From an uncultured Bacillota bacterium (lineage in GTDB: Bacteria; Bacillota; Clostridia; Christensenellales; UBA1242): a stretch of 15,380 nucleotides of DNA. The notes under the pieces were generated by a model that saw nothing but the letters and a program-made list of their open reading frames with translations, had not been told where the DNA came from and searched no databases. Location of the stretch: the NCBI GenBank assembly GCA_937889705.1, contig CALBYO010000141.1, forward strand, positions 1 through 15,380, in the 5' to 3' direction. Position 1 is the stretch's first letter. Every line of letters starts with the position of its first letter. Below, piece by piece: positions 1-7,161 of this stretch. The position numbers and the translations under genes were made by a program.

Positions 1-22
1 TTCCAATTTTACTATTTACCAT
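1..22 (-). CDS. rplQ: 50S ribosomal protein L17, N-terminal fragment (runs off window)
   Basis: Only the start is present: an ATG at 22-20 and six further codons reading MVNSKIG, which is compatible with the basic start of L17. A strong Shine-Dalgarno AGGAG lies at 33-29, six bases before the ATG and next to the rpoA stop codon. L17 follows rpoA in almost all bacterial alpha operons, so the identity rests mainly on position. Seven residues cannot prove the family on their own. Confidence 0.7.
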
Positions 23-33
23 GGTTTTCTCCT

Positions 34-993
34 TTATTCATCTAAATCTCTGAAACTTAGACCATACTCTGTAAGTTTTTCAAAAACTTCATCGATTGAT
101 TTTAAACCTAAATTTCTAACTTTTAGCATATCTTCTCTGCTTTTCTTTGTTAAATCTTCAACAGTGTTGATATTTGCTCTCTTTAAGCAGTTATATGAAC
201 GAACTGAAAGATCCATATCTTCGATAGGCATATCTAAAAGTTTTGTTTTTTGATCATCTTCTTTTGAAACTAAAATGTTCATTTTTGACATTGCATCACA
301 AAGGTCAACAAAGATTGAAATGTGGTCTTGCAAGATTTTTCCTGCCAAACTTACAATATCTCTCGCGCTGATTGTTCCGTTTGTTTCAACTTCCAATACA
401 AGTTTATCAAAGTCAATACTTTGACCAACACGAGTTGGTTCAACTGAATAGTTGATTTTCTTAACTGGTGAATAAATTGAATCAACAGCTATATATTCAG
501 GTCTGTCTTCAATTCTTTCTTTGTTCAAGTTGTTTGGAACATATCCTCTGCCTCTGCCAATTAAAACTTCCATTTCAAAATCAACATTATTTTCAATTGT
601 GCAGATATGAAGGTCTGGATTTAAAATTTCAACTTGGTCGTTTGCCGCAAAATCTTTCGCAGTAACTTCACCAGCTTTTGAAACCTTTAAAAACAAACTT
701 GTTTCAAAATCTCTTTCTGTGTTAGTTGTTCTAACAGCAAGATTTTTAATGTTTAAAATGATGTCCACAACATCTTCATAAACACCAGGCACTGTTGAGA
801 ATTCGTGTGCAACTCCTGGAATTCTAATAGCAATCGCTGCTGCGCCTGGAAGTGCTGATAAAAGTGTTCTTCTAAGTGCGTTACCAAGTGTTATACCAAA
901 ACCTTTTTCCAAAGGTTCAACTATAAATCTAGCACTGTATCCGCCACTTTTTTCCTCGCAAGTGATGTTAGGTTTCTCAATTTCCATTATCAT
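34..993 (-). CDS. rpoA: DNA-directed RNA polymerase subunit alpha
   Basis: This is the alpha subunit, whose dimer nucleates assembly of core RNA polymerase and whose C-terminal domain contacts UP-element DNA and activators. The 319-residue product is of normal length. The N-terminal assembly domain (about 1-235) carries the conserved FGITLGNALRRTLLSALPGA stretch at 32-51. A linker follows at about 240-258, then the C-terminal domain with SVRSYNCLKR at 263-272 and VRNLGLKS at 292-299. Arg265, the main DNA-contacting residue in the E. coli protein, sits at the same number here. There are two candidate starts, ATG at 993 and ATG at 987. AGGAG at 1008-1004 is 10 nt from the first and 16 nt from the second, so the first is preferred. 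The gene begins 18 nt after rpsD and is followed by rplQ. Confidence 0.98.
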   Translation of the reverse strand: MIMEIEKPNITCEEKSGGYSARFIVEPLEKGFGITLGNALRRTLLSALPGAAAIAIRIPGVAHEFSTVPGVYEDVVDIILNIKNLAVRTTNTERDFETSLFLKVSKAGEVTAKDFAANDQVEILNPDLHICTIENNVDFEMEVLIGRGRGYVPNNLNKERIEDRPEYIAVDSIYSPVKKINYSVEPTRVGQSIDFDKLVLEVETNGTISARDIVSLAGKILQDHISIFVDLCDAMSKMNILVSKEDDQKTKLLDMPIEDMDLSVRSYNCLKRANINTVEDLTKKSREDMLKVRNLGLKSIDEVFEKLTEYGLSFRDLDE

Positions 994-1011
994 TTTATTT
1001 ATTCTCCTTTA

Positions 1012-1632
1012 TTACCTTGAATACAACTCAATGATGAGGTGTTCTTTAATTCCTAGGTCAATATCTTCGCGAGTAGGAAGAGCTAAAATTTTACCTTTTA
1101 ATGTTTCGCTGTTAAATTCTAACCATTTTGGCATAACAATTTTCATGCCTTTTAATTGTTTGAACATTTCAAGTTCGCGTTTATTTTCTTTAACTTCAAT
1201 AACATCGCCAACTTTAACAATAAATGAAGGTACATTTACGCGTTTGCCGTTTACTGTAATGTGTCCGTGATTTACAATTTGTCTACTTTCAGATCTTGAA
1301 GAACCAATTCCCATTCTGTAAACAACATTGTCTAATCTGCGTTCGATTAATGAAAGCATATTTTCACCAGTAATGCCTTTCATTCTTACGGCTTCTTCGT
1401 AATATCTTCTAAATTGTTTTTCTAAAATGCCATAAGCTCTTTTAACTTTTTGCTTTTCACGAAGTTGGAGTCCATATTCTGTAACTCTTTTTCTAGCGCT
1501 GCCGTGTTGTCCTGGAAGTGATGGTCTGCGTTCAAAAGCACATTTTTTTGAAGTGCATCTTTCGCCTTTCAAAAACAACTTGCATCCTTCACGCCTACAT
1601 TGACGGCAATCTGCTCCTATCAATTTAGCCAT
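1012..1632 (-). CDS. rpsD: 30S ribosomal protein S4 (zinc-binding form)
   Basis: S4 is a primary 16S rRNA-binding protein that starts assembly of the 30S body and helps set decoding accuracy. The product has 206 residues, the usual length. The N-terminal region has Cys9, Cys12, Cys26 and Cys31, the spacing of the zinc knuckle seen in Thermus S4, followed by RRPSLPGQHG. The S4 RNA-binding fold follows at about 94-155 (ERRLDNVVYRMG, then NHGHITVNGKRVNVPS). Its position between rpsK and rpoA is the Clostridia-type arrangement; in Bacillus subtilis rpsD is elsewhere. In E. coli S4 represses translation of this operon, so its presence here makes similar feedback possible; that is inference. It has a good upstream SD (AAAAGGAG) and lies 15 nt after rpsK. 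Confidence 0.98.
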   Translation of the reverse strand: MAKLIGADCRQCRREGCKLFLKGERCTSKKCAFERRPSLPGQHGSARKRVTEYGLQLREKQKVKRAYGILEKQFRRYYEEAVRMKGITGENMLSLIERRLDNVVYRMGIGSSRSESRQIVNHGHITVNGKRVNVPSFIVKVGDVIEVKENKRELEMFKQLKGMKIVMPKWLEFNSETLKGKILALPTREDIDLGIKEHLIIELYSR

Positions 1633-1647
1633 AATTTTCTCCTTTTA

Positions 1648-2040
1648 TTATATCCTTCTAATTTTTGGTGGTCTGCAACCATTGTGTGCGATTGGAGACA
1701 CATCTTTAATTAAAGTAACATCAAGTTCGCAGTTTTGAAGAGATCTAATTGCAGATTCTCTGCCATTTCCTGGACCTTTAACATAAACTTCAACGCTCTT
1801 AATTCCATATTCCTTAGCACCCTTTGCTGCTTCTTCAACGCATTGTTGTGCTGCATAAGGAGTTGATTTTTTTGAGCCTTTAAAACCAAGTTTACCAGAA
1901 CTTGACCAAGAAAGCACATTTCCTTCAACATCAGTAAATGTTACCATTGTGTTATTGAAAGATGATTTAATGTGAACTTGACCTTTGTCTATGGACTTGT
2001 TAATTCTTTTTTTCTTAGTTTTTTTAACATTTGCTGCCAT
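1648..2040 (-). CDS. rpsK: 30S ribosomal protein S11
   Basis: S11 lies on the 30S platform near the E site and contacts the 3' part of 16S rRNA with S7 and S18. The 130-residue product is of normal length. A lysine-rich N-terminal tail (residues 5-15) precedes the core. The family signature GPGNGRESAIRSL falls at about 89-101, and the conserved end HNGCRPPKIRRI closes the protein. It lies 10 nt after rpsM and 15 nt before rpsD, with an AGGGG-type ribosome binding site just before its ATG. No irregularity is visible. Confidence 0.98.
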   Translation of the reverse strand: MAANVKKTKKKRINKSIDKGQVHIKSSFNNTMVTFTDVEGNVLSWSSSGKLGFKGSKKSTPYAAQQCVEEAAKGAKEYGIKSVEVYVKGPGNGRESAIRSLQNCELDVTLIKDVSPIAHNGCRPPKIRRI

Positions 2041-2050
2041 ATCTCACCCC

Positions 2051-2428
2051 TTATTTACCTTTCTTACTGCTTCCAGCAACAGCTTTTCTTGGGCCTTTTC
2101 TTGTTCTGCAATTTGTTCTTGTGTTTTGTCCTCTAACTGGAAGTCCTTTTCTGTGACGAATACCACGGTATGCGCCAATTTCTGTTAATCTCTTGATATT
2201 CAAAGAAACTTCTTTTCTTAAATCACCTTCTACCATGTGATTTTTTTCAATTTCGTTTCTTAATTTTGCAATATCATTTTCGTCTAGATCTTTAACTCTT
2301 ATGTCTGGATTGATTCCTGTTGCTTCAAGAATTTTGTTTGAAGTAACTCTACCAATGCCGTAAATATAAGTTAAGCCAATTTCGATTCTCTTATCGTTTG
2401 GCAAATCTACACCAGCAATTCTTGCCAT
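2051..2428 (-). CDS. rpsM: 30S ribosomal protein S13
   Basis: S13 sits in the head of the 30S subunit, bridges to the 50S subunit through L5, and its C-terminal tail touches P-site tRNA. The 125-residue product shows the family start MARIAGVDLP, a helix-hairpin motif YGIGRV at 23-28, the signature YRGIRHRKGLPVRGQNT at 87-103 and a lysine-rich tail. GGAGGA at 2443-2438 is well placed for the ATG at 2428. This is the first gene of the alpha block and has the only sizeable gap inside the cluster in front of it (94 nt), which holds an imperfect inverted repeat. Confidence 0.98.
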   Translation of the reverse strand: MARIAGVDLPNDKRIEIGLTYIYGIGRVTSNKILEATGINPDIRVKDLDENDIAKLRNEIEKNHMVEGDLRKEVSLNIKRLTEIGAYRGIRHRKGLPVRGQNTRTNCRTRKGPRKAVAGSSKKGK

Positions 2429-2468
2429 AAATTTTATTCCTCCGAAAAATTTTTATTAATATATAAAT

Positions 2469-2523
2469 AACGGTCGCGAAATGCATCTCTGCACAGCCGC
2501 TTCGCTCCCGAGATTTGACGGTT
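2469..2523 (-). other. Imperfect inverted repeat / candidate structured RNA before rpsM
   Basis: The gap between rpmJ and rpsM is 94 nt, several times longer than other gaps in this cluster. Its rpmJ-proximal half is clearly richer in G and C than its surroundings. Read on the transcript, short arms nest in order: AAC with GTT, GTC with GAC, AAA with TTT, TCTC with GAGA, and AGC with GCT around a GAAGCG loop. Small bulges or mismatches (a C-C pair, CGC, TGCA) separate them. The first base of the outer arm is the last base of the rpmJ stop codon. The rest of the gap is AT-rich and leads into the rpsM ribosome binding site. It could be an S4-type regulatory leader for the alpha block, an mRNA-processing site or a remnant of a dispersed palindromic repeat. 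The pairing was worked out by eye, without energy calculation. Confidence 0.4.
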
Positions 2524-2639
2524 TAGCCTTGAACTTGTTTATGGCTCTTGTCTTTTGAACAAATAACCATAACTTTACCTTCTCTTTTTATAACCTTGCA
2601 TTTATCGCACATAGGTTTAACTGATGGTCTAACTTTCAT
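2523..2639 (-). CDS. rpmJ: 50S ribosomal protein L36
   Basis: L36 is the smallest common 50S protein, a zinc-ribbon protein that packs into 23S rRNA near the L6/L16 region. The 38-codon frame begins MKVRPSVKPMC. It carries Cys11, Cys14, Cys27 and His33, the zinc ligands of the C+ form, and ends in KQVQG. The length equals the 38-residue E. coli form, one residue longer than many Firmicutes versions. The gene lies 10 nt after infA with TCTCCTT on the plus strand giving an AAGGAGA ribosome binding site. Its position between infA and rpsM is the standard one. Confidence 0.97.
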   Translation of the reverse strand: MKVRPSVKPMCDKCKVIKREGKVMVICSKDKSHKQVQG

Positions 2640-2649
2640 TTCTTTCTCC

Positions 2650-2871
2650 TTAATTTTTTGCTCTCCATGTTATTCTGCCCTTTGTTAAATCGTAAGGACT
2701 CATTTCGATTTTCACTTTGTCGCCTTCAAGAATTTTAATATAATTCATTCTCAAACGACCAGAAATGTATGCTGTAATAACGTGACCATTTGATAAGCGG
2801 ACTTTAAAAGTTGTGTTCGGCAAAACTTCTTCAACCACACCTTCAAATTCAATAACATCTTCCTTTGACAT
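2650..2871 (-). CDS. infA: Translation initiation factor IF-1
   Basis: IF-1 binds the A site of the 30S subunit during initiation and works with IF-2 and IF-3. The protein is 73 residues from MSKEDVIEFEG, matching the 72-residue family length. It is a single OB-fold with the typical stretches LPNTTFKVRLSNGHVITAYI (18-37), SGRLRMNYIKILEGDKV and YDLTKGRITWR. The open frame extends another 36 codons upstream to 2979, but that part is the shifted 3' end of the KOW gene and is not coding here. AGGAGA at 2881-2876 fixes the start at 2871. It lies 10 nt after the KOW gene and 10 nt before rpmJ. Confidence 0.98.
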   Translation of the reverse strand: MSKEDVIEFEGVVEEVLPNTTFKVRLSNGHVITAYISGRLRMNYIKILEGDKVKIEMSPYDLTKGRITWRAKN

Positions 2872-2881
2872 ACAATCTCCT

Positions 2882-3151
2882 TTAAATGACTTTCTCAAAT
2901 TCTTTAAGAATTTTACGAATTTTGGCATCATTTGTTTTTGATTTGTCTTCAAAAACCCCTTCAAATTCGCTTGCAGCATTTCCTATAACTTGAATATGCT
3001 TAATTTTCTTTCGTTTTGGCTTTGATATCGTTCTTGATTTCCCGTCAATTAATAAAAGATATTTTTCATCAATCAATTCGGAAACCAAATAAATATTTCC
3101 AGTATCTCTACCCGCAAGCGATAAGGCAACATCAAATTGTTTAACTGCCAT
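2882..3151 (-). CDS. KOW-domain (L14e-like) RNA-binding protein
   Basis: This is an 89-residue basic protein. Its N-terminal half reads like a KOW/SH3-type barrel: VALSLAGRDTGNIYLV at about 8-23, a run of beta residues around YLLLIDGKSR, then a basic patch SKPKRKKIKHI at about 43-53. The C-terminal third (about 60-89) is a charged helix ending in DAKIRKILKEFEKVI. Small genes of this type, annotated as KOW-domain or L14e-like RNA-binding proteins, are known in Clostridia between map and infA, which matches the position here. The precise function is not established; binding rRNA or mRNA during ribosome assembly or translation is an inference from fold and neighbours. AGAGG lies before the ATG, 10 nt after map, and the infA ribosome binding site abuts its stop codon. 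Confidence 0.85.
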   Translation of the reverse strand: MAVKQFDVALSLAGRDTGNIYLVSELIDEKYLLLIDGKSRTISKPKRKKIKHIQVIGNAASEFEGVFEDKSKTNDAKIRKILKEFEKVI

Positions 3152-3161
3152 ATTTCCTCTT

Positions 3162-3902
3162 TTACAGCGTCAAGATTTCAACTCTATCCGCTAAGATTAA
3201 AACGGTGTTTTCATAGTGCGCTGATGGTTGCAAATCTCTTGTTATCGTTGTCCAACCATCATCAAGTATGAAAATTTCTTTCCTACCCATGTTTATCATT
3301 GGTTCAACAGCAATGCAAGTGTTTGCTATTACGATTGGTCCATCTGTTTCTTTGCCATAGTTCAAGACATTTGGACTTTGATGCATTTTTGCACCGATGC
3401 CATGACCTGTCATTTCCCTAACGACACTGAAACCATTGCTTTCTGCATGCACTTGAATGGCATGTGAAAGTTTGCCAAGCCTTTCTCCCACTTTAAGTTG
3501 TTTAATTCCTTCAAAGAAACATTCTCTTGTTACATCAATAAGTTTTTGTTTCTCTGGTGAAATTTTTCCAACTGGGAAAGTTCTTGCAGCATCTCCTTTG
3601 TAGCCTTTATAATCGACTCCAATATCAATACTTACTATGTCTCCTTCCTTCAATTTTCTTTCTGATGGTATGCCATGAACAACAACTTCATTAATTGAAA
3701 TACATGTTGATGCAGGGTATCCACAATAGTTTTTAAAGCAAGGAATTCCACCATTTTCTATTATATACGCTGAAATCATTTTGTCAAGAGAATTCGTAGA
3801 AATTCCCGGTTTTACAAGGGTTTCTGCGTAGATAAGAGCGTTTTTTGTTATCTCTCCCGCCTTTCTCATTAAGACAATTTCTGCTGGCGATAACTCTTTC
3901 AT
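3162..3902 (-). CDS. map: Methionine aminopeptidase, type I
   Basis: This enzyme removes the initiator methionine from nascent proteins whose second residue is small, using a two-metal centre. The 246-residue product matches short type Ia enzymes without an N-terminal SH3-binding extension. All five metal ligands are present with the E. coli spacing: Asp93 and Asp104 (11 apart, in SIDIGVDYKGYKGD), His167 in TGHGIG, Glu200 in AVEPM and Glu231 in HYENTV. His76 in VVVHGIP matches the substrate-binding histidine. The gene lies 13 nt after adk and 10 nt before the KOW gene, the usual secY-adk-map order. The ribosome binding site is of the AAGGT type, weaker than most in the cluster. Confidence 0.98.
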   Translation of the reverse strand: MKELSPAEIVLMRKAGEITKNALIYAETLVKPGISTNSLDKMISAYIIENGGIPCFKNYCGYPASTCISINEVVVHGIPSERKLKEGDIVSIDIGVDYKGYKGDAARTFPVGKISPEKQKLIDVTRECFFEGIKQLKVGERLGKLSHAIQVHAESNGFSVVREMTGHGIGAKMHQSPNVLNYGKETDGPIVIANTCIAVEPMINMGRKEIFILDDGWTTITRDLQPSAHYENTVLILADRVEILTL

Positions 3903-3915
3903 TTTCTACCTTCTT

Positions 3916-4575
3916 TTATTTCTTATTTGGTAGCGTTTTTGCTGCCTTTTTATTAAATTTTGATAGCAATTTATCTACTGAAACAAAAGTTTCATCTGCA
4001 CTATTTCCACTTAAAACAGTGTATAGAATTTTTTTCTTTTTATAGTAATCAACAAGCGGTTCGCTTTGTGTTAAGTAATTTTGAATTCTTTTTCTTACAA
4101 CGCTGATTTTGTCATCATCGCGGCGAATTAATTTCGCACCACATTCGTCACACTTTGTTGTATATTTTTCAAGCATAGAATGAATTTTTCCACAATTTGG
4201 GCAAATTCTTCTATTAACTGCTCTAATTTCAATTTCACTCATTGATACATCAATGAATATGACCATATCTATTTTAGCCATCTTTGCCAAGGCTTCTGCT
4301 TGTGCAATATTCCTTGGATAACCATCTAAAATAAATCCGTTTGCACAATCTGGTTGTGCCAGTCTATCTTTAACAAGTTCATTTGTCAATTCGTCTGGCA
4401 CGAGATTGCCTTTATCGATATATGACTTCGCAATAACGCCAAGTGGTGTGTTGTTGGAAATGTTATACCTAAACACATCACCTGTCGAAATGTGAACCAA
4501 GCCATATTTTGCACTAATTCTTGTTGCTTGCGAGCCTTTACCACTGCCAGGCGCGCCGAATAAGACGATGTTCAT
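3916..4575 (-). CDS. adk: Adenylate kinase (zinc LID form)
   Basis: Adenylate kinase interconverts ATP plus AMP and two ADP and keeps the adenylate pool in balance in the cytosol. The 219-residue long-type enzyme has the P-loop GAPGSGKG at 7-14, the NMP-binding STGDVFR at 30-36, FILDGYPRN at 81-89 and a large LID domain. The LID contains Cys125, Cys128, Cys142 and Cys145, a four-cysteine zinc site common in Gram-positive enzymes, followed by RRDDDK at 151-156. The C-terminal tail (about 205-219) is unusually lysine-rich. AGGAG at 4585-4581 precedes the ATG and overlaps the secY stop. Location between secY and map is the normal Firmicutes order. Confidence 0.98.
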   Translation of the reverse strand: MNIVLFGAPGSGKGSQATRISAKYGLVHISTGDVFRYNISNNTPLGVIAKSYIDKGNLVPDELTNELVKDRLAQPDCANGFILDGYPRNIAQAEALAKMAKIDMVIFIDVSMSEIEIRAVNRRICPNCGKIHSMLEKYTTKCDECGAKLIRRDDDKISVVRKRIQNYLTQSEPLVDYYKKKKILYTVLSGNSADETFVSVDKLLSKFNKKAAKTLPNKK

Positions 4576-4583
4576 TTAAACTC

Positions 4584-5879
4584 CTATTTCAAAAATCCTC
4601 TATAATTCCTCATGAGCATCTGTGCTTCGAGTTGTTTATCAAATTCAAGAGCAACTGATACAATGATCAATAATCCTGTTGCACTAAATCCGTTAATCAA
4701 ACCAACATCTCCACCGCTAATGCCTTTGAAGATAAGGTTTGGAACAAGTGCAATAAATGCAAGGAAGATTGCTCCGAACAAGATAACTCTGTTTGATATT
4801 TTTCTTAAATAATCTGATGTTGGTTTTCCTGGTCTAATTCCTGGAATGAAACCACCATTTTGTTGAATTTGTTTACTAATATCATCTGGACTAAATGTAA
4901 TTTGCGCATAGAAATACGAAAAGAACAAAATCAAAAGTGCAGTCAACACAATGTATGGCCATGAACCTGCGCCCATGTATGTGTTATACCATTGCATTGC
5001 TGAACTATTTGGCCAGAAAATACTCATAATAAGTTGTGGGAATGTTAAAAGCGCACTAGCGAAAATGATTGGCATAACGCCTGATGCATTTACCCTAATA
5101 GGAATATTTGTGCTTTGTCCGCCATACATTTTTCTGCCCTTAATTTGCTTTGCATATTGAACAGGAACTTTTCTTTCTGCTCCGTCAACAAATACGATAA
5201 GTGCGAAAATAATGATAACTGCAACAAGGAAAATAATAATATTCCACAAATAGTTAAGGTTTGTGCTAACACCTTGAATGCTTGTAAGCAATGAAGTGCC
5301 AGCTGATGATAAGATACCAACGAAGATTAACAATGACAAACCATTGCCAACACCAATATCGCTAATTCTTTCACCAAGCCAAACAGTGAACATTCCACCT
5401 GCAATCAATGTAATTGCAACCAATGTGCAAATTAACCATGTTGGAGCACCTGTCCAAAGAGCACGAGTATCAATAATTTCTCTAAATCCCAAAACAATAC
5501 CAACTGCTTGCGCTATTGATAATACCAATGCTGCATAGCGAGTATATTTTGCAATTTTAAGTCTACCTTCTTCGCCTTCTTTGGAAAGCCTTTGCCAACT
5601 AGGAATTGCGATTGACAATAATTGAATGATAATTGATGCACTAATATATGGTGAAACACCAAGTGCCAAGAAAGCACCATTAGAAAGTGAACCACCACTG
5701 ATTGAGTTCAACAACCCTAAGAATGAGTTGCTGTCCGTAACTGATACTAAGGCATCAGCTCTAAGTCCAGGAATTGGAAGTGCACAACCAATTCTGTAAA
5801 CTAAAAGCAAAAGAAGCGTTAATAATAATTTAACGCGCACTTCTTTTGTTTTAAATGCATTTATGAGATTCTTAAACAT
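4584..5879 (-). CDS. secY: Preprotein translocase subunit SecY
   Basis: SecY forms the channel of the Sec translocon in the cytoplasmic membrane, together with SecE and SecG and driven by SecA. The 431-residue product is of normal length with ten hydrophobic segments at roughly 17-33, 68-90, 113-132, 147-167, 176-197, 211-231, 266-286, 305-328, 364-384 and 393-411. Family landmarks include LGVSPYISASIIIQLL at 73-88, RLSKEGEEGR at 97-106 and the cytosolic loop ERKVPVQYAK at 235-244. GIRPGKPTSDYL at 347-358 is the SecA/ribosome-contacting loop, and RNYRGFLK ends the protein. Its ATG overlaps the rplO stop by one base (TAATG), so translation is probably coupled. The stop is TAG. Confidence 0.98.
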   Translation of the reverse strand: MFKNLINAFKTKEVRVKLLLTLLLLLVYRIGCALPIPGLRADALVSVTDSNSFLGLLNSISGGSLSNGAFLALGVSPYISASIIIQLLSIAIPSWQRLSKEGEEGRLKIAKYTRYAALVLSIAQAVGIVLGFREIIDTRALWTGAPTWLICTLVAITLIAGGMFTVWLGERISDIGVGNGLSLLIFVGILSSAGTSLLTSIQGVSTNLNYLWNIIIFLVAVIIIFALIVFVDGAERKVPVQYAKQIKGRKMYGGQSTNIPIRVNASGVMPIIFASALLTFPQLIMSIFWPNSSAMQWYNTYMGAGSWPYIVLTALLILFFSYFYAQITFSPDDISKQIQQNGGFIPGIRPGKPTSDYLRKISNRVILFGAIFLAFIALVPNLIFKGISGGDVGLINGFSATGLLIIVSVALEFDKQLEAQMLMRNYRGFLK

Positions 5880-6325
5880 TAAATCACCTCTGCGGTGCCA
5901 CCGACTTTTTCAATTTTTTCCTTAGCTGAAGCAGAATATTTTTTAGCCTTAATTACAAGTGGTTTTGTTAATTCGCCATTGCCAAGAACTTTAAGTCCGT
6001 AAGGCATAATTTTTCCTATAATTCTTTCTTCGTAAAGTAATTCTTGAGTGATTACAGTGTTTGCTTCAAATTTGTCTAAGTCACCAACATTAACTGTTGC
6101 GTAAACTTTGTCAAAATTGTAGTTGTTGAATCCTCTGATTTTCATCTTTCTTACAAGTGGATTTTGTCCGCCTTCGAATCCAGGTCTAACACCACCGCCA
6201 CTTCTAGCGTTTTGGCCTTTATGACCTTTACCACTTGTTTTACCAAGGCCGCTACCTATACCTCTACCAAGTCTTTTTTCTTTTTGTCTTGAATAAGGTG
6301 CTGGTTGTAAATCTTGAATATACAT
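5879..6325 (-). CDS. rplO: 50S ribosomal protein L15
   Basis: L15 is a late-assembly 50S protein whose long N-terminal extension threads through 23S rRNA. The 148-residue product has the family's glycine- and basic-rich N-terminal part, with RLGRGIGSGLGKTSGKGHKG at about 18-37 and RSGGGVRPGFEGGQNPL soon after. A compact C-terminal domain contains LGNGELTKPLVIKAKKYS and the closing GGTAEVI. It is 11 nt after rpmD with an AAAGGAG ribosome binding site. Its stop codon overlaps the secY start, linking the last ribosomal gene of this block to the translocon gene. Confidence 0.98.
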   Translation of the reverse strand: MYIQDLQPAPYSRQKEKRLGRGIGSGLGKTSGKGHKGQNARSGGGVRPGFEGGQNPLVRKMKIRGFNNYNFDKVYATVNVGDLDKFEANTVITQELLYEERIIGKIMPYGLKVLGNGELTKPLVIKAKKYSASAKEKIEKVGGTAEVI

Positions 6326-6336
6326 ATCAATCTCCT

Positions 6337-6528
6337 TTAAACTTCTTCCACTTTAACAAGGTGACGAACATGGAATAAACTTCCTCTAATGCTGTCATTG
6401 TCTGGTAAAAGTTTAGTTTGATTTAATTTTTTAAGGCCAAGTGCTTCAATTATTTTTGCTTGACTTTTATTATAGCCAATAGCGCTTCTAATTAAAGTAA
6501 CTTTAAGCATTTTTTCTTTATTTGCCAT
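6337..6528 (-). CDS. rpmD: 50S ribosomal protein L30
   Basis: L30 is a small 50S protein found in most but not all bacteria. The 63-residue product contains the family pattern LKVTLIRSAIGYNKSQ followed by LGLKKLNQTKLLPDNDSIRG and ends in VRHLVKVEEV. It lies 10 nt after rpsE and 11 nt before rplO, where rpmD is expected. An AGAGGTG ribosome binding site overlaps the end of rpsE. The short N-terminal MANKEKM stretch adds a few residues compared with forms that begin close to LKVTL. Confidence 0.97.
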   Translation of the reverse strand: MANKEKMLKVTLIRSAIGYNKSQAKIIEALGLKKLNQTKLLPDNDSIRGSLFHVRHLVKVEEV

Positions 6529-6538
6529 GATTCACCTC

Positions 6539-7153
6539 TTATATTTCCTCTGGATTTTTACCACGAAGTCTAGCAACTTGTTCAACTGTTCTTATGCTGC
6601 TAAGACCTCTAAGAGTTGCTCTAACACAGTTGATTTTGTTTGTTGAGCCATGGATTTTTGTAACAATATCTTTAATACCAGCAAGTTCGATAACTGCTCT
6701 TGAACTACCACCAGCAATAATACCAGTACCTTCCTTAGCAGGGAGCATCAAAACTTTGCTTGTGCCGTATTTACCAATTGTTTCATGAGGAATTGTTCCG
6801 TTAACAATGTTGATTTTAACCATGTTAGTTTTTGCTTGCAATGTTGCTTTGTCAATAGCTGCTGGAACTTCCTTAGCTTTACCAGTTCCGATACCAACAT
6901 TACCTTTTCTATCGCCAACAACAACAACAGCAGAAAATCTCATTGTTCTACCGCCTTTAACAACTTTTGTAACGCGGCGAACAGAAACTAAAACTTTGTC
7001 AAATTCACTGTCTTCACGAGGTTTTCTCTCGCGTCTGTCTTGTCTTCTGTCTTTTCTGAAATCTTCTCTTTTTTTCTTTTCATCTTTTACGATTTCGTTA
7101 TTGATTTCAGTTTCAACAGCAGGTTGTACATTTTCATTTAATTCTTCGCTCAT
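6539..7153 (-). CDS. rpsE: 30S ribosomal protein S5 with charged N-terminal extension
   Basis: S5 binds at the mRNA entry side of the 30S subunit and affects decoding fidelity; its loop near GGRTMRF is where spectinomycin-resistance changes occur in other bacteria. The protein has 204 residues against about 165 for most S5. The conserved double-stranded-RNA-binding core begins near residue 50 (FDKVLVSVRRVTKVVKGG) and ends with the normal LRGLSSIRTVEQVARLRGK. The first 49 or so residues are an acidic stretch (to about 25) followed by a very basic one rich in K, R, D and E. This tail has low complexity and no visible domain. The start at 7153 has a good AGGAGG site and lies 8 nt after rplR; there is no internal ATG that would yield the short form. 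Confidence 0.97.
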   Translation of the reverse strand: MSEELNENVQPAVETEINNEIVKDEKKKREDFRKDRRQDRRERKPREDSEFDKVLVSVRRVTKVVKGGRTMRFSAVVVVGDRKGNVGIGTGKAKEVPAAIDKATLQAKTNMVKINIVNGTIPHETIGKYGTSKVLMLPAKEGTGIIAGGSSRAVIELAGIKDIVTKIHGSTNKINCVRATLRGLSSIRTVEQVARLRGKNPEEI

Positions 7154-7161
7154 ATTTCCTC

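Noticed and set aside
2440..2475. Internal promoter in the AT-rich half of the rpmJ-rpsM gap
   Set aside because: TATATT-like strings occur, but no -35-like hexamer is found at 16-18 nt upstream; the AT-richness alone explains the match.
2872..2979. Upstream in-frame extension of infA by 36 codons
   Set aside because: It overlaps the KOW gene in a different frame, gives a 109-residue protein unlike any IF-1, and the ribosome binding site at 2881-2876 fits the internal ATG at 2871.
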